From Apostichopus japonicus (lineage: Eukaryota > Echinodermata > Holothuroidea > Aspidochirotida > Stichopodidae), in NCBI RefSeq assembly GCF_037975245.1, contig NC_092569.1, positions 24,971,168 through 25,035,167 of the forward strand: DNA of 64,000 nt, written 5' to 3'. The position numbers were made by a program, and so were the translations under genes. The notes beneath the pieces are model-generated. The model searched no databases. It saw nothing but the letters and a program-made list of their open reading frames with translations, and was not told where the DNA came from. Shown piece after piece: positions 48,101 through 61,997 of the stretch. How positions within the stretch are numbered: position 1 is the stretch's first letter; each line of letters begins with the position of its first letter.

Positions 48101-51100
48101 CCAAGCCATCGCGCCACTGTATGGACTGAGATATTAGGCCGATTAACTAATACTTACAGCTCCCTATGCAGGCACCCGCTGTAAAAGATCGGCAAAAGAC
48201 GCCACCACCGGGGTTCGAACCGGCGATGCAAAAGAGAGCCTCGCTCATCAGCTCTTACAGTGCGCCAAGCCATCGCGCCACTGTATGGACTGAGATATTA
48301 GGCCGATTAACTAATACTTACAGCTCCCTATGCAGGCACCCGCTGTAAAAGATCGGCAAAAGACGCCACCACCGGGGTTCGAACCGGCGATGCAAAAGAG
48401 AGCCTCGCTCATCAGCTCTTACAGTGCGCCAAGCCATCGCGCCACTGTATGGACTGAGATATTAGGCCGATTAACTAATACTTACAGCTCCCTATGCAGG
48501 CACCCGCTGTAAAAGATCGGCAAAAGACGCCACCACCGGGGTTCGAACCGGCGATGCAAAAGAGAGCCTCGCTCATCAGCTCTTACAGTGCGCCAAGCCA
48601 TCGCGCCACTGTATGGACTGAGATATTAGGCCGATTAACTAATACTTACAGCTCCCTATGCAGGCACCCGCTGTAAAAGATCGGCAAAAGACGCCACCAC
48701 CGGGGTTCGAACCGGCGATGCAAAAGAGAGCCTCGCTCATCAGCTCTTACAGTGCGCCAAGCCATCGCGCCACTGTATGGACTGAGATATTAGGCCGATT
48801 AACTAATACTTACAGCTCCCTATGCAGGCACCCGCTGTAAAAGATCGGCAAAAGACGCCACCACCGGGGTTCGAACCGGCGATGCAAAAGAGAGCCTCGC
48901 TCATCAGCTCTTACAGTGCGCCAAGCCATCGCGCCACTGTATGGACTGAGATATTAGGCCGATTAACTAATACTTACAGCTCCCTATGCAGGCACCCGCT
49001 GTAAAAGATCGGCAAAAGACGCCACCACCGGGGTTCGAACCGGCGATGCAAAAGAGAGCCTCGCTCATCAGCTCTTACAGTGCGCCAAGCCATCGCGCCA
49101 CTGTATGGACTGAGATATTAGGCCGATTAACTAATACTTACAGCTCCCTATGCAGGCACCCGCTGTAAAAGATCGGCAAAAGACGCCACCACCGGGGTTC
49201 GAACCGGCGATGCAAAAGAGAGCCTCGCTCATCAGCTCTTACAGTGCGCCAAGCCATCGCGCCACTGTATGGACTGAGATATTAGGCCGATTAACTAATA
49301 CTTACAGCTCCCTATGCAGGCACCCGCTGTAAAAGATCGGCAAAAGACGCCACCACCGGGGTTCGAACCGGCGATGCAAAAGAGAGCCTCGCTCATCAGC
49401 TCTTACAGTGCGCCAAGCCATCGCGCCACTGTATGGACTGAGATATTAGGCCGATTAACTAATACTTACAGCTCCCTATGCAGGCACCCGCTGTAAAAGA
49501 TCGGCAAAAGACGCCACCACCGGGGTTCGAACCGGCGATGCAAAAGAGAGTCTCGCTCATCAGCTCTTACAGTGCGCCAAGCCATCGCGCCACTGTATGG
49601 ACTGAGATATTAGGCCGATTAACTAATACTTACAGCTCCCTATGCAGGCACCCGCTGTAAAAGATCGGCAAAAGACGCCACCACCGGGGTTCGAACCGGC
49701 GATGCAAAAGAGAGTCTCGCTCATCAGCTCTTACAGTGCGCCAAGCCATCGCGCCACTGTATGGACTGAGATATTAGGCCGATTAACTAATACTTACAGC
49801 TCCCTATGCAGGCACCCGCTGTAAAAGATCGGCAAAAGACGCCACCACCGGGGTTCGAACCGGCGATGCAAAAGAGAGCCTCGCTCATCAGCTCTTACAG
49901 TGCGCCAAGCCATCGCGCCACTGTATGGACTGAGATATTAGGCCGATTAACTAATACTTACAGCTCCCTATGCAGGCACCCGCTGTAAAAGATCGGCAAA
50001 AGACGCCACCACCGGGGTTCGAACCGGCGATGCAAAAGAGAGCCTCGCTCATCAGCTCTTACAGTGCGCCAAGCCATCGCGCCACTGTATGGACTGAGAT
50101 ATTAGGCCGATTAACTAATACTTACAGCTCCCTATGCAGGCACCCGCTGTAAAAGATCGGCAAAAGACGCCACCACCAGGGTTCGAACCGGCGATGCAAA
50201 AGAGAGCCTCGCTCATCAGCTCTTACAGTGCGCCAAGCCATCGCGCCACTGTATGGACTGAGATATTAGGCCGATTAACTAATACTTACAGCTCCCTATG
50301 CAGGCACCCGCTGTAAAAGATCGGCAAAAGACGCCACCACCGGGGTTCGAACCGGCGATGCAAAAGAGAGCCTCGCTCATCAGCTCTTACAGTGCGCCAA
50401 GCCATCGCGCCACTGTATGGACTGAGATATTAGGCCGATTAACTAATACTTACAGCTCCCTATGCAGGCACCCGCTGTAAAAGATCGGCAAAAGACGCCA
50501 CCACCGGGGTTCGAACCGGCGATGCAAAAGAGAGCCTCGCTCATCAGCTCTTACAGTGCGCCAAGCCATCGCGCCACTGTATGGACTGAGATATTAGGCC
50601 GATTAACTAATACTTACAGCTCCCTATGCAGGCACCCGCTGTAAAAGATCGGCAAAAGACGCCACCACCGGGGTTCGAACCGGCGATGCAAAAGAGAGCC
50701 TCGCTCATCAGCTCTTACAGTGCGCCAAGCCATCGCGCCACTGTATGGACTGAGATATTAGGCCGATTAACTAATACTTACAGCTCCCTATGCAGGCACC
50801 CGCTGTAAAAGATCGGCAAAAGACGCCACCACCGGGGTTCGAACCGGCGATGCAAAAGAGAGTCTCGCTCATCAGCTCTTACAGTGCGCCAAGCCATCGC
50901 GCCACTGTATGGACTGAGATATTAGGCCGATTAACTAATACTTACAGCTCCCTATGCAGGCACCCGCTGTAAAAGATCGGCAAAAGACGCCACCACCGGG
51001 GTTCGAACCGGCGATGCAAAAGAGAGCCTCGCTCATCAGCTCTTACAGTGCGCCAAGCCATCGCGCCACTGTATGGACTGAGATATTAGGCCGATTAACT

Positions 51101-52757
51101 AATACTTACAGCTCCCTATGCAGGCACCCGCTGTAAAAGATCGGCAAAAGACGCCACCACCGGGGTTCGAACCGGCGATGCAAAAGAGAGCCTCGCTCAT
51201 CAGCTCTTACAGTGCGCCAAGCCATCGCGCCACTGTATGGACTGAGATATTAGGCCGATTAACTAATACTTACAGCTCCCTATGCAGGCACCCGCTGTAA
51301 AAGATCGGCAAAAGACGCCACCACCGGGGTTCGAACCGGCGATGCAAAAGAGAGTCTCGCTCATCAGCTCTTACAGTGCGCCAAGCCATCGCGCCACTGT
51401 ATGGACTGAGATATTAGGCCGATTAACTAATACTTACAGCTCCCTATGCAGGCACCCGCTGTAAAAGATCGGCAAAAGACGCCACCACCGGGGTTCGAAC
51501 CGGCGATGCAAAAGAGAGCCTCGCTCATCAGCTCTTACAGTGCGCCAAGCCATCGCGCCACTGTATGGACTGAGATATTAGGCCGATTAACTAATACTTA
51601 CAGCTCCCTATGCAGGCACCCGCTGTAAAAGATCGGCAAAAGACGCCACCACCGGGGTTCGAACCGGCGATGCAAAAGAGAGTCTCGCTCATCAGCTCTT
51701 ACAGTGCGCCAAGCCATCGCGCCACTGTATGGACTGAGATATTAGGCCGATTAACTAATACTTACAGCTCCCTATGCAGGCACCCGCTGTAAAAGATCGG
51801 CAAAAGACGCCACCACCGGGGTTCGAACCGGCGATGCAAAAGAGAGTCTCGCTCATCAGCTCTTACAGTGCGCCAAGCCATCGCGCCACTGTATGGACTG
51901 AGATATTAGGCCGATTAACTAATACTTACAGCTCCCTATGCAGGCACCCGCTGTAAAAGATCGGCAAAAGACGCCACCACCGGGGTTCGAACCGGCGATG
52001 CAAAAGAGAGCCTCGCTCATCAGCTCTTACAGTGCGCCAAGCCATCGCGCCACTGTATGGACTGAGATATTAGGCCGATTAACTAATACTTACAGCTCCC
52101 TATGCAGGCACCCGCTGTAAAAGATCGGCAAAAGACGCCACCACCGGGGTTCGAACCGGCGATGCAAAAGAGAGCCTCGCTCATCAGCTCTTACAGTGCG
52201 CCAAGCCATTGCGCCACTGTATGGACTGAGATATTAGGCCGATTAACTAATACTTACAGCTCCCTATGCAGGCACCCGCTGTAAAAGATCGGCAAAAGAC
52301 GCCACCACCGGGGTTCGAACCGGCGATGCAAAAGAGAGCCTCGCTCATCAGCTCTTACAGTGCGCCAAGCCATCGCGCCACTGTATGGACTGAGATATTA
52401 GGCCGATTAACTAATACTTACAGCTCCAGATGCAGGCACCCGCTGTAAAAGATCGGCAAAAGACGCCACCACCGGGGTTCGAACCGGCGATGCAAAAGAG
52501 AGTCTCGCTCATCAGCTCTTACAGTGCGCCAAGCCATCGCGCCACTGTATGGACTGAGATATTAGGCCGATTAACTAATACTTACAGCTCCCTATGCAGG
52601 CACCCGCTGTAAAAGATCGGCAAAAGACGCCACCACCGGGGTTCGAACCGGCGATGCAAAAGAGAGCCTCGCTCATCAGCTCTTACAGTGCGCCAAGCCA
52701 TCGCGCCACTGTATGGACTGAGATATTAGGCCGATTAACTAATACTTACAGCTCCCT

Positions 52758-55700
52758 ATGCAGGCACCCGCTGTAAAAGATCGGCAAAAGACGCCACCAC
52801 CGGGGTTCGAACCGGCGATGCAAAAGAGAGCCTCGCTCATCAGCTCTTACAGTGCGCCAAGCCATCGCGCCACTGTATGGACTGAGATATTAAGCCGATT
52901 AACTAATACTTACAGCTCCCTATGCAGGCACCCGCTGTAAAAGGTCGGCAAAAGACGCCACCACCGGGGTTCGAACCGGCGATGCAAAAGAGAGCCTCGC
53001 TCATCAGCTCTTACAGTGCGCCAAGCCATCGCGCCACTGTATGGACTGAGATATTAGGCCGATTAACTAATACTTACAGCTCCCTATGCAGGCACCCGCT
53101 GTAAAAGATCGGCAAAAGACGCCACCACCGGGGTTCGAACCGGCGATGCAAAAGAGAGTCTCGCTCATCAGCTCTTACAGTGCGCCAAGCCATCGCGCCA
53201 CTGTATGGACTGAGATATTAGGCCGATTAACTAATACTTACAGCTCCCTATGCAGGCACCCGCTGTAAAAGATCGGCAAAAGACGCCACCACCGGGGTTC
53301 GAACCGGCGATGCAAAAGAGAGCCTCGCTCATCAGCTCTTACAGTGCGCCAAGCCATCGCGCCACTGTATGGACTGAGATATTAGGCCGATTAACTAATA
53401 CTTACAGCTCCCTATGCAGGCACCCGCTGTAAAAGATCGGCAAAAGACGCCACCACCGGGGTTCGAACCGGCGATGCAAAAGAGAGCCTCGCTCATCAGC
53501 TCTTACAGTGCGCCAAGCCATCGCGCCACTGTATGGACTGAGATATTAGGCCGATTAACTAATACTTACAGCTCCCTATGCAGGCACCTGCTGTAAAAGA
53601 TCGGCAAAAGACGCCACCACCGGGGTTCGAACTATGCAGGCACCTGCTGTAAAAGATCGGCAAAAGACGCCACCACCGGGGTTCGAACCGGCGATGCAAA
53701 AGAGAGTCTCGCTCATCAGCTCTTACAGTGCGCCAAGCCATCGCGCCACTGTATGGACTGAGATATTAGGCCGATTAACTAATACTTACAGCTCCCTATG
53801 CAGGCACCCGCTGTAAAAGATCGGCAAAAGACGCCACCACCGGGGTTCGAACCGGCGATGCAAAAGAGAGCCTCGCTCATCAGCTCTTACAGTGCGCCAA
53901 GCCATCGCGCCACTGTATGGACTGAGATATTAAGCCGATTAACTAATACTTACAGCTCCCTATGCAGGCACCCGCTGTAAAAGGTCGGCAAAAGACGCCA
54001 CCACCGGGGTTCGAACCGGCGATGCAAAAGAGAGCCTCGCTCATCAGCTCTTACAGTGCGCCAAGCCATCGCGCCACTGTATGGACTGAGATATTAGGCC
54101 GATTAACTAATACTTACAGCTCCCTATGCAGGCACCCGCTGTAAAAGATCGGCAAAAGACGCCACCACCGGGGTTCGAACCGGCGATGCAAAAGAGAGTC
54201 TCGCTCATCAGCTCTTACAGTGCGCCAAGCCATCGCGCCACTGTATGGACTGAGATATTAGGCCGATTAACTAATACTTACAGCTCCCTATGCAGGCACC
54301 CGCTGTAAAAGATCGGCAAAAGACGCCACCACCGGGGTTCGAACCGGCGATGCAAAAGAGAGCCTCGCTCATCAGCTCTTACAGTGCGCCAAGCCATCGC
54401 GCCACTGTATGGACTGAGATATTAGGCCGATTAACTAATACTTACAGCTCCCTATGCAGGCACCCGCTGTAAAAGATCGGCAAAAGACGCCACCACCGGG
54501 GTTCGAACCGGCGATGCAAAAGAGAGCCTCGCTCATCAGCTCTTACAGTGCGCCAAGCCATCGCGCCACTGTATGGACTGAGATATTAGGCCGATTAACT
54601 AATACTTACAGCTCCCTATGCAGGCACCTGCTGTAAAAGATCGGCAAAAGACGCCACCACCGGGGTTCGAACCGGCGATGCAAAAGAGAGTCTCGCTCAT
54701 CAGCTCTTACAGTGCGCCAAGCCATCGCGCCACTGTATGGACTGAGATATTAGGCCGATTAACTAATACTTACAGCTCCCTATGCAGGCACCCGCTGTAA
54801 AAGATCGGCAAAAGACGCCACCACCGGGGTTCGAACCGGCGATGCAAAAGAGAGCCTCGCTCATCAGCTCTTACAGTGCGCCAAGCCATCGCGCCACTGT
54901 ATGGACTGAGATATTAGGCCGATTAACTAATACTTACAGCTCCCTATGCAGGCACCCGCTGTAAAAGATCGGCAAAAGACGCCACCACCGGGGTTCGAAC
55001 CGGCGATGCAAAAGAGAGTCTCGCTCATCAGCTCTTACAGTGCGCCAAGCCATAGCGCCACTGTATGGACTGAGATATTAGGCCGATTAACTAATACTTA
55101 CAGCTCCCTATGCAGGCACCCGCTGTAAAAGATCGGCAAAAGACGCCACCACCGGGGTTCGAACCGGCGATGCAAAAGAGAGCCTCGCTCATCAGCTCTT
55201 ACAGTGCGCCAAGCCATCGCGCCACTGTATGGACTGAGATATTAGGCCGATTAACTAATACTTACAGCTCCCTATGCAGGCACCCGCTGTAAATGATCGG
55301 CAAAAGACGCCACCACCGGGGTTCGAACCGGCGATGCAAAAGAGAGTCTCGCTCATCAGCTCTTACAGTGCGCCAAGCCATCGCGCCACTGTATGGACTG
55401 AGATATTAGGCCGATTAACTAATACTTACAGCTCCCTATGCAGGCACCCGCTGTAAATGATCGGCAAAAGACGCCACCACCGGGGTTCGAACCGGCGATG
55501 CAAAAGAGAGTCTCGCTCATCAGCTCTTACAGTGCGCCAAGCCATCGCGCCACTGTATGGACTGAGATATTAGGCCGATTAACTAATACTTACAGCTCCC
55601 TATGCAGGCACCCGCTGTAAAAGATCGGCAAAAGACGCCACCACCGGGGTTCGAACCGGCGATGCAAAAGAGAGTCTCGCTCATCAGCTCTTACAGTGCG

Positions 55701-58700
55701 CCAAGCCATCGCGCCACTGTATGGACTGAGATATTAGGCCGATTAACTAATACTTACAGCTCCCTATGCAGGCACCCGCTGTAAAAGATCGGCAAAAGAC
55801 GCCACCACCGGGGTTCGAACCGGCGATGCAAAAGAGAGTCTCGCTCATCAGCTCTTACAGTGCGCCAAGCCATCGCGCCACTGTATGGACTGAGATATTA
55901 GGCCGATTAACTAATACTTACAGCTCCCTATGCAGGCACCCGCTGTAAAAGGTCGGCAAAAGACGCCACCACCGGGGTTCGAACCGGCGATGCAAAAGAG
56001 AGCCTCGCTCATCAGCTCTTACAGTGCGCCAAGCCATCGCGCCACTGTATGGACTGAGATATTAGGCCGATTAACTAATACTTACAGCTCCCTATGCAGG
56101 CACCCGCTGTAAAAGATCGGCAAAAGACGCCACCACCGGGGTTCGAACCGGCGATGCAAAAGAGAGCCTCGCTCATCAGCTCTTACAGTGCGCAAAGCCA
56201 TCGCGCCACTGTATGGACTGAGATATTAGGCCGATTAACTAATACTTACAGCTCCCTATGCAGGCACCCGCTGTAAAAGATCGGCAAAAGACGCCACCAC
56301 CGGGGTTCGAACCGGCGATGCAAAAGAGAGCCTCGCTCATCAGCTCTTACAGTGCGCCAAGCCATCGCGCCACTGTATGGACTGAGATATTAGGCCGATT
56401 AACTAATACTTACAGCTCCCTATGCAGGCACCCGCTGTAAAAGATCGGCAAAAGACGCCACCACCGGGGTTCGAACCGGCGATGCAAAAGAGAGCCTCGC
56501 TCATCAGCTCTTACAGTGCGCCAAGCCATCGCGCCACTGTATGGACTGAGATATTAGGCCGATTAACTAATACTTACAGCTCCCTATGCAGGCACCCGCT
56601 GTAAAAGATCGGCAAAAGACGCCACCACCGGGGTTCGAACCGGCGATGCAAAAGAGAGCCTCGCTCATCAGCTCTTACAGTGCGCCAAGCCATCGCGCCA
56701 CTGTATGGACTGAGATATTAGGCCGATTAACTAATACTTACAGCTCCCTATGCAGGCACCCGCTGTAAAAGATCGGCAAAAGACGCCACCACCGGGGTTC
56801 GAACCGGCGATGCAAAAGAGAGCCTCGCTCATCAGCTCTTACAGTGCGCCAAGCCATCGCGCCACTGTATGGACTGAGATATTAGGCCGATTAACTAATA
56901 CTTACAGCTCCCTATGCAGGCACCCGCTGTAAAAGATCGGCAAAAGACGCCACCACCGGGGTTCGAACCGGCGATGCAAAAGAGAGCCTCGCTCATCAGC
57001 TCTTACAGTGCGCCAAGCCATCGCGCCACTGTATGGACTGAGATATTAGGCCGATTAACTAATACTTACAGCTCCCTATGCAGGCACCCGCTGTAAAAGA
57101 TCGGCAAAAGACGCCACCACCGGGGTTCGAACCGGCGATGCAAAAGAGAGCCTCGCTCATCAGCTCTTACAGTGCGCCAAGCCATCGCGCCACTGTATGG
57201 ACTGAGATATTAGGCCGATTAACTAATACTTACAGCTCCCTATGCAGGCACCCGCTGTAAAAGATCGGCAAAAGACGCCACCACCGGGGTTCGAACCGGC
57301 GATGCAAAAGAGAGCCTCGCTCATCAGCTCTTACAGTGCGCCAAGCCATCGCGCCACTGTATGGACTGAGATATTAGGCCGATTAACTAATACTTACAGC
57401 TCCCTATGCAGGCACCCGCTGTAAAAGATCGGCAAAAGACGCCACCACCGGGGTTCGAACCGGCGATGCAAAAGAGAGCCTCGCTCATCAGCTCTTACAG
57501 TGCGCCAAGCCATCGCGCCACTGTATGGACTGAGATATTAGGCCGATTAACTAATACTTACAGCTCCCTATGCAGGCACCCGCTGTAAAAGATCGGCAAA
57601 AGACGCCACCACCGGGGTTCGAACCGGCGATGCAAAAGAGAGCCTCGCTCATCAGCTCTTACAGTGCGCCAAGCCATCGCGCCACTGTATGGACTGAGAT
57701 ATTAGGCCGATTAACTAATACTTACAGCTCCCTATGCAGGCACCCGCTGTAAAAGATCGGCAAAAGACGCCACCACCGGGGTTCGAACCGGCGATGCAAA
57801 AGAGAGCCTCGCTCATCAGCTCTTACAGTGCGCCAAGCCATCGCGCCACTGTATGGACTGAGATATTAGGCCGATTAACTAATACTTACAGCTCCCTATG
57901 CAGGCACCCGCTGTAAAAGATCGGCAAAAGACGCCACCACCGGGGTTCGAACCGGCGATGCAAAAGAGAGCCTCGCTCATCAGCTCTTACAGTGCGCCAA
58001 GCCATCGCGCCACTGTATGGACTGAGATATTAGGCCGATTAACTAATACTTACAGCTCCCTATGCAGGCACCCGCTGTAAAAGATCGGCAAAAGACGCCA
58101 CCACCGGGGTTCGAACCGGCGATGCAAAAGAGAGCCTCGCTCATCAGCTCTTACAGTGCGCCAAGCCATCGCGCCACTGTATGGACTGAGATATTAGGCC
58201 GATTAACTAATACTTACAGCTCCCTATGCAGGCACCCGCTGTAAAAGATCGGCAAAAGACGCCACCACCGGGGTTCGAACCGGCGATGCAAAAGAGAGCC
58301 TCGCTCATCAGCTCTTACAGTGCGCCAAGCCATCGCGCCACTGTATGGACTGAGATATTAGGCCGATTAACTAATACTTACAGCTCCCTATGCAGGCACC
58401 CGCTGTAAAAGATCGGCAAAAGACGCCACCACCGGGGTTCGAACCGGCGATGCAAAAGAGAGCCTCGCTCATCAGCTCTTACAGTGCGCCAAGCCATCGC
58501 GCCACTGTATGGACTGAGATATTAGGCCGATTAACTAATACTTACAGCTCCCTATGCAGGCACCCGCTGTAAAAGATCGGCAAAAGACGCCACCACCGGG
58601 GTTCGAACCGGCGATGCAAAAGAGAGCCTCGCTCATCAGCTCTTACAGTGCGCCAAGCCATCGCGCCACTGTATGGACTGAGATATTAGGCCGATTAACT

Positions 58701-61700
58701 AATACTTACAGCTCCCTATGCAGGCACCCGCTGTAAAAGATCGGCAAAAGACGCCACCACCGGGGTTCGAACCGGCGATGCAAAAGAGAGTCTCGCTCAT
58801 CAGCTCTTACAGTGCGCCAAGCCATCGCGCCACTGTATGGACTGAGATATTAGGCCGATTAACTAATACTTACAGCTCCCTATGCAGGCACCCGCTGTAA
58901 AAGATCGGCAAAAGACGCCACCACCGGGGTTCGAACCGGCGATGCAAAAGAGAGTCTCGCTCATCAGCTCTTACAGTGCGCCAAGCCATCGCGCCACTGT
59001 ATGGACTGAGATATTAGGCCGATTAACTAATACTTACAGCTCCCTATGCAGGCACCCGCTGTAAAAGATCGGCAAAAGACGCCACCACCGGGGTTCGAAC
59101 CGGCGATGCAAAAGAGAGCCTCGCTCATCAGCTCTTACAGTGCGCCAAGCCATCGCGCCACTGTATGGACTGAGATATTAGGCCGATTAACTAATACTTA
59201 CAGCTCCCTATGCAGGCACCCGCTGTAAAAGATCGGCAAAAGACGCCACCACCGGGGTTCGAACCGGCGATGCAAAAGAGAGCCTCGCTCATCAGCTCTT
59301 ACAGTGCGCCAAGCCATCGCGCCACTGTATGGACTGAGATATTAGGCCGATTAACTAATACTTACAGCTCCCTATGCAGGCACCCGCTGTAAAAGATCGG
59401 CAAAAGACGCCACCACCAGGGTTCGAACCGGCGATGCAAAAGAGAGCCTCGCTCATCAGCTCTTACAGTGCGCCAAGCCATCGCGCCACTGTATGGACTG
59501 AGATATTAGGCCGATTAACTAATACTTACAGCTCCCTATGCAGGCACCCGCTGTAAAAGATCGGCAAAAGACGCCACCACCGGGGTTCGAACCGGCGATG
59601 CAAAAGAGAGCCTCGCTCATCAGCTCTTACAGTGCGCCAAGCCATCGCGCCACTGTATGGACTGAGATATTAGGCCGATTAACTAATACTTACAGCTCCC
59701 TATGCAGGCACCCGCTGTAAAAGATCGGCAAAAGACGCCACCACCGGGGTTCGAACCGGCGATGCAAAAGAGAGCCTCGCTCATCAGCTCTTACAGTGCG
59801 CCAAGCCATCGCGCCACTGTATGGACTGAGATATTAGGCCGATTAACTAATACTTACAGCTCCCTATGCAGGCACCCGCTGTAAAAGATCGGCAAAAGAC
59901 GCCACCACCGGGGTTCGAACCGGCGATGCAAAAGAGAGCCTCGCTCATCAGCTCTTACAGTGCGCCAAGCCATCGCGCCACTGTATGGACTGAGATATTA
60001 GGCCGATTAACTAATACTTACAGCTCCCTATGCAGGCACCCGCTGTAAAAGATCGGCAAAAGACGCCACCACCGGGGTTCGAACCGGCGATGCAAAAGAG
60101 AGTCTCGCTCATCAGCTCTTACAGTGCGCCAAGCCATCGCGCCACTGTATGGACTGAGATATTAGGCCGATTAACTAATACTTACAGCTCCCTATGCAGG
60201 CACCCGCTGTAAAAGATCGGCAAAAGACGCCACCACCGGGGTTCGAACCGGCGATGCAAAAGAGAGCCTCGCTCATCAGCTCTTACAGTGCGCCAAGCCA
60301 TCGCGCCACTGTATGGACTGAGATATTAGGCCGATTAACTAATACTTACAGCTCCCTATGCAGGCACCCGCTGTAAAAGATCGGCAAAAGACGCCACCAC
60401 CGGGGTTCGAACCGGCGATGCAAAAGAGAGCCTCGCTCATCAGCTCTTACAGTGCGCCAAGCCATCGCGCCACTGTATGGACTGAGATATTAGGCCGATT
60501 AACTAATACTTACAGCTCCCTATGCAGGCACCCGCTGTAAAAGATCGGCAAAAGACGCCACCACCGGGGTTCGAACCGGCGATGCAAAAGAGAGTCTCGC
60601 TCATCAGCTCTTACAGTGCGCCAAGCCATCGCGCCACTGTATGGACTGAGATATTAGGCCGATTAACTAATACTTACAGCTCCCTATGCAGGCACCCGCT
60701 GTAAAAGATCGGCAAAAGACGCCACCACCGGGGTTCGAACCGGCGATGCAAAAGAGAGCCTCGCTCATCAGCTCTTACAGTGCGCCAAGCCATCGCGCCA
60801 CTGTATGGACTGAGATATTAGGCCGATTAACTAATACTTACAGCTCCCTATGCAGGCACCCGCTGTAAAAGATCGGCAAAAGACGCCACCACCGGGGTTC
60901 GAACCGGCGATGCAAAAGAGAGTCTCGCTCATCAGCTCTTACAGTGCGCCAAGCCATCGCGCCACTGTATGGACTGAGATATTAGGCCGATTAACTAATA
61001 CTTACAGCTCCCTATGCAGGCACCCGCTGTAAAAGATCGGCAAAAGACGCCACCACCGGGGTTCGAACCGGCGATGCAAAAGAGAGTCTCGCTCATCAGC
61101 TCTTACAGTGCGCCAAGCCATCGCGCCACTGTATGGACTGAGATATTAGGCCGATTAACTAATACTTACAGCTCCCTATGCAGGCACCCGCTGTAAAAGA
61201 TCGGCAAAAGACGCCACCACCGGGGTTCGAACCGGCGATGCAAAAGAGAGCCTCGCTCATCAGCTCTTACAGTGCGCCAAGCCATCGCGCCACTGTATGG
61301 ACTGAGATATTAGGCCGATTAACTAATACTTACAGCTCCCTATGCAGGCACCCGCTGTAAAAGATCGGCAAAAGACGCCACCACCGGGGTTCGAACCGGC
61401 GATGCAAAAGAGAGCCTCGCTCATCAGCTCTTACAGTGCGCCAAGCCATTGCGCCACTGTATGGACTGAGATATTAGGCCGATTAACTAATACTTACAGC
61501 TCCCTATGCAGGCACCCGCTGTAAAAGATCGGCAAAAGACGCCACCACCGGGGTTCGAACCGGCGATGCAAAAGAGAGCCTCGCTCATCAGCTCTTACAG
61601 TGCGCCAAGCCATCGCGCCACTGTATGGACTGAGATATTAGGCCGATTAACTAATACTTACAGCTCCAGATGCAGGCACCCGCTGTAAAAGATCGGCAAA

Positions 61701-61997
61701 AGACGCCACCACCGGGGTTCGAACCGGCGATGCAAAAGAGAGTCTCGCTCATCAGCTCTTACAGTGCGCCAAGCCATCGCGCCACTGTATGGACTGAGAT
61801 ATTAGGCCGATTAACTAATACTTACAGCTCCCTATGCAGGCACCCGCTGTAAAAGATCGGCAAAAGACGCCACCACCGGGGTTCGAACCGGCGATGCAAA
61901 AGAGAGCCTCGCTCATCAGCTCTTACAGTGCGCCAAGCCATCGCGCCACTGTATGGACTGAGATATTAGGCCGATTAACTAATACTTACAGCTCCCT
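52758..61997. repeat. Higher-order block, copy 2 (9,240 bp)
   Basis: A tandem copy of the preceding block that begins where the first ends. Variants recur in the same order, including AGCCG at 52758 and 53798, CATAGCG at 54946, GTAAATGATC at 55274 and 55438, GCGCAAAGCC at 56094, ACCAGGGTTCG at 59374, CATTGCG at 61342 and AG at 61670. Copy 2 has 15 plain consensus units after the 56094 unit where copy 1 has 18, which explains the 492-bp (three-unit) length difference. After 61997 the order no longer matches the start of the block. Confidence 0.88.
53577..53688. repeat. 56-bp partial-unit direct duplication (second scar)
   Basis: The same 56-bp duplication with the same breakpoints and the same CACCTGCT variant, exactly 9,732 bp after the first (53577-53632 and 53633-53688). 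Independent origin is very unlikely, so it was copied within the 9.7-kb block and serves as its best marker. Confidence 0.92.

Larger units (their letters stand above)
43026..52757. repeat. Higher-order block, copy 1 (9,732 bp)
   Basis: About 59 units plus a 56-bp partial unit. An ordered set of rare variants here is repeated in the next block: AGCCG spacers (43026, 44066), AAGGTCGG (43190, 44230, 46198), CACCTGCT (43846, 43902, 44886), CATAGCG (45214), GTAAATGATC (45542, 45706), GCGCAAAGCC (46362), ACCAGGGTTCG (50134), CATTGCG (52102) and one AG unit (52430). Up to the 46362 unit the matches are exactly 9,732 bp apart; later ones are 9,240 bp apart. Confidence 0.88.
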
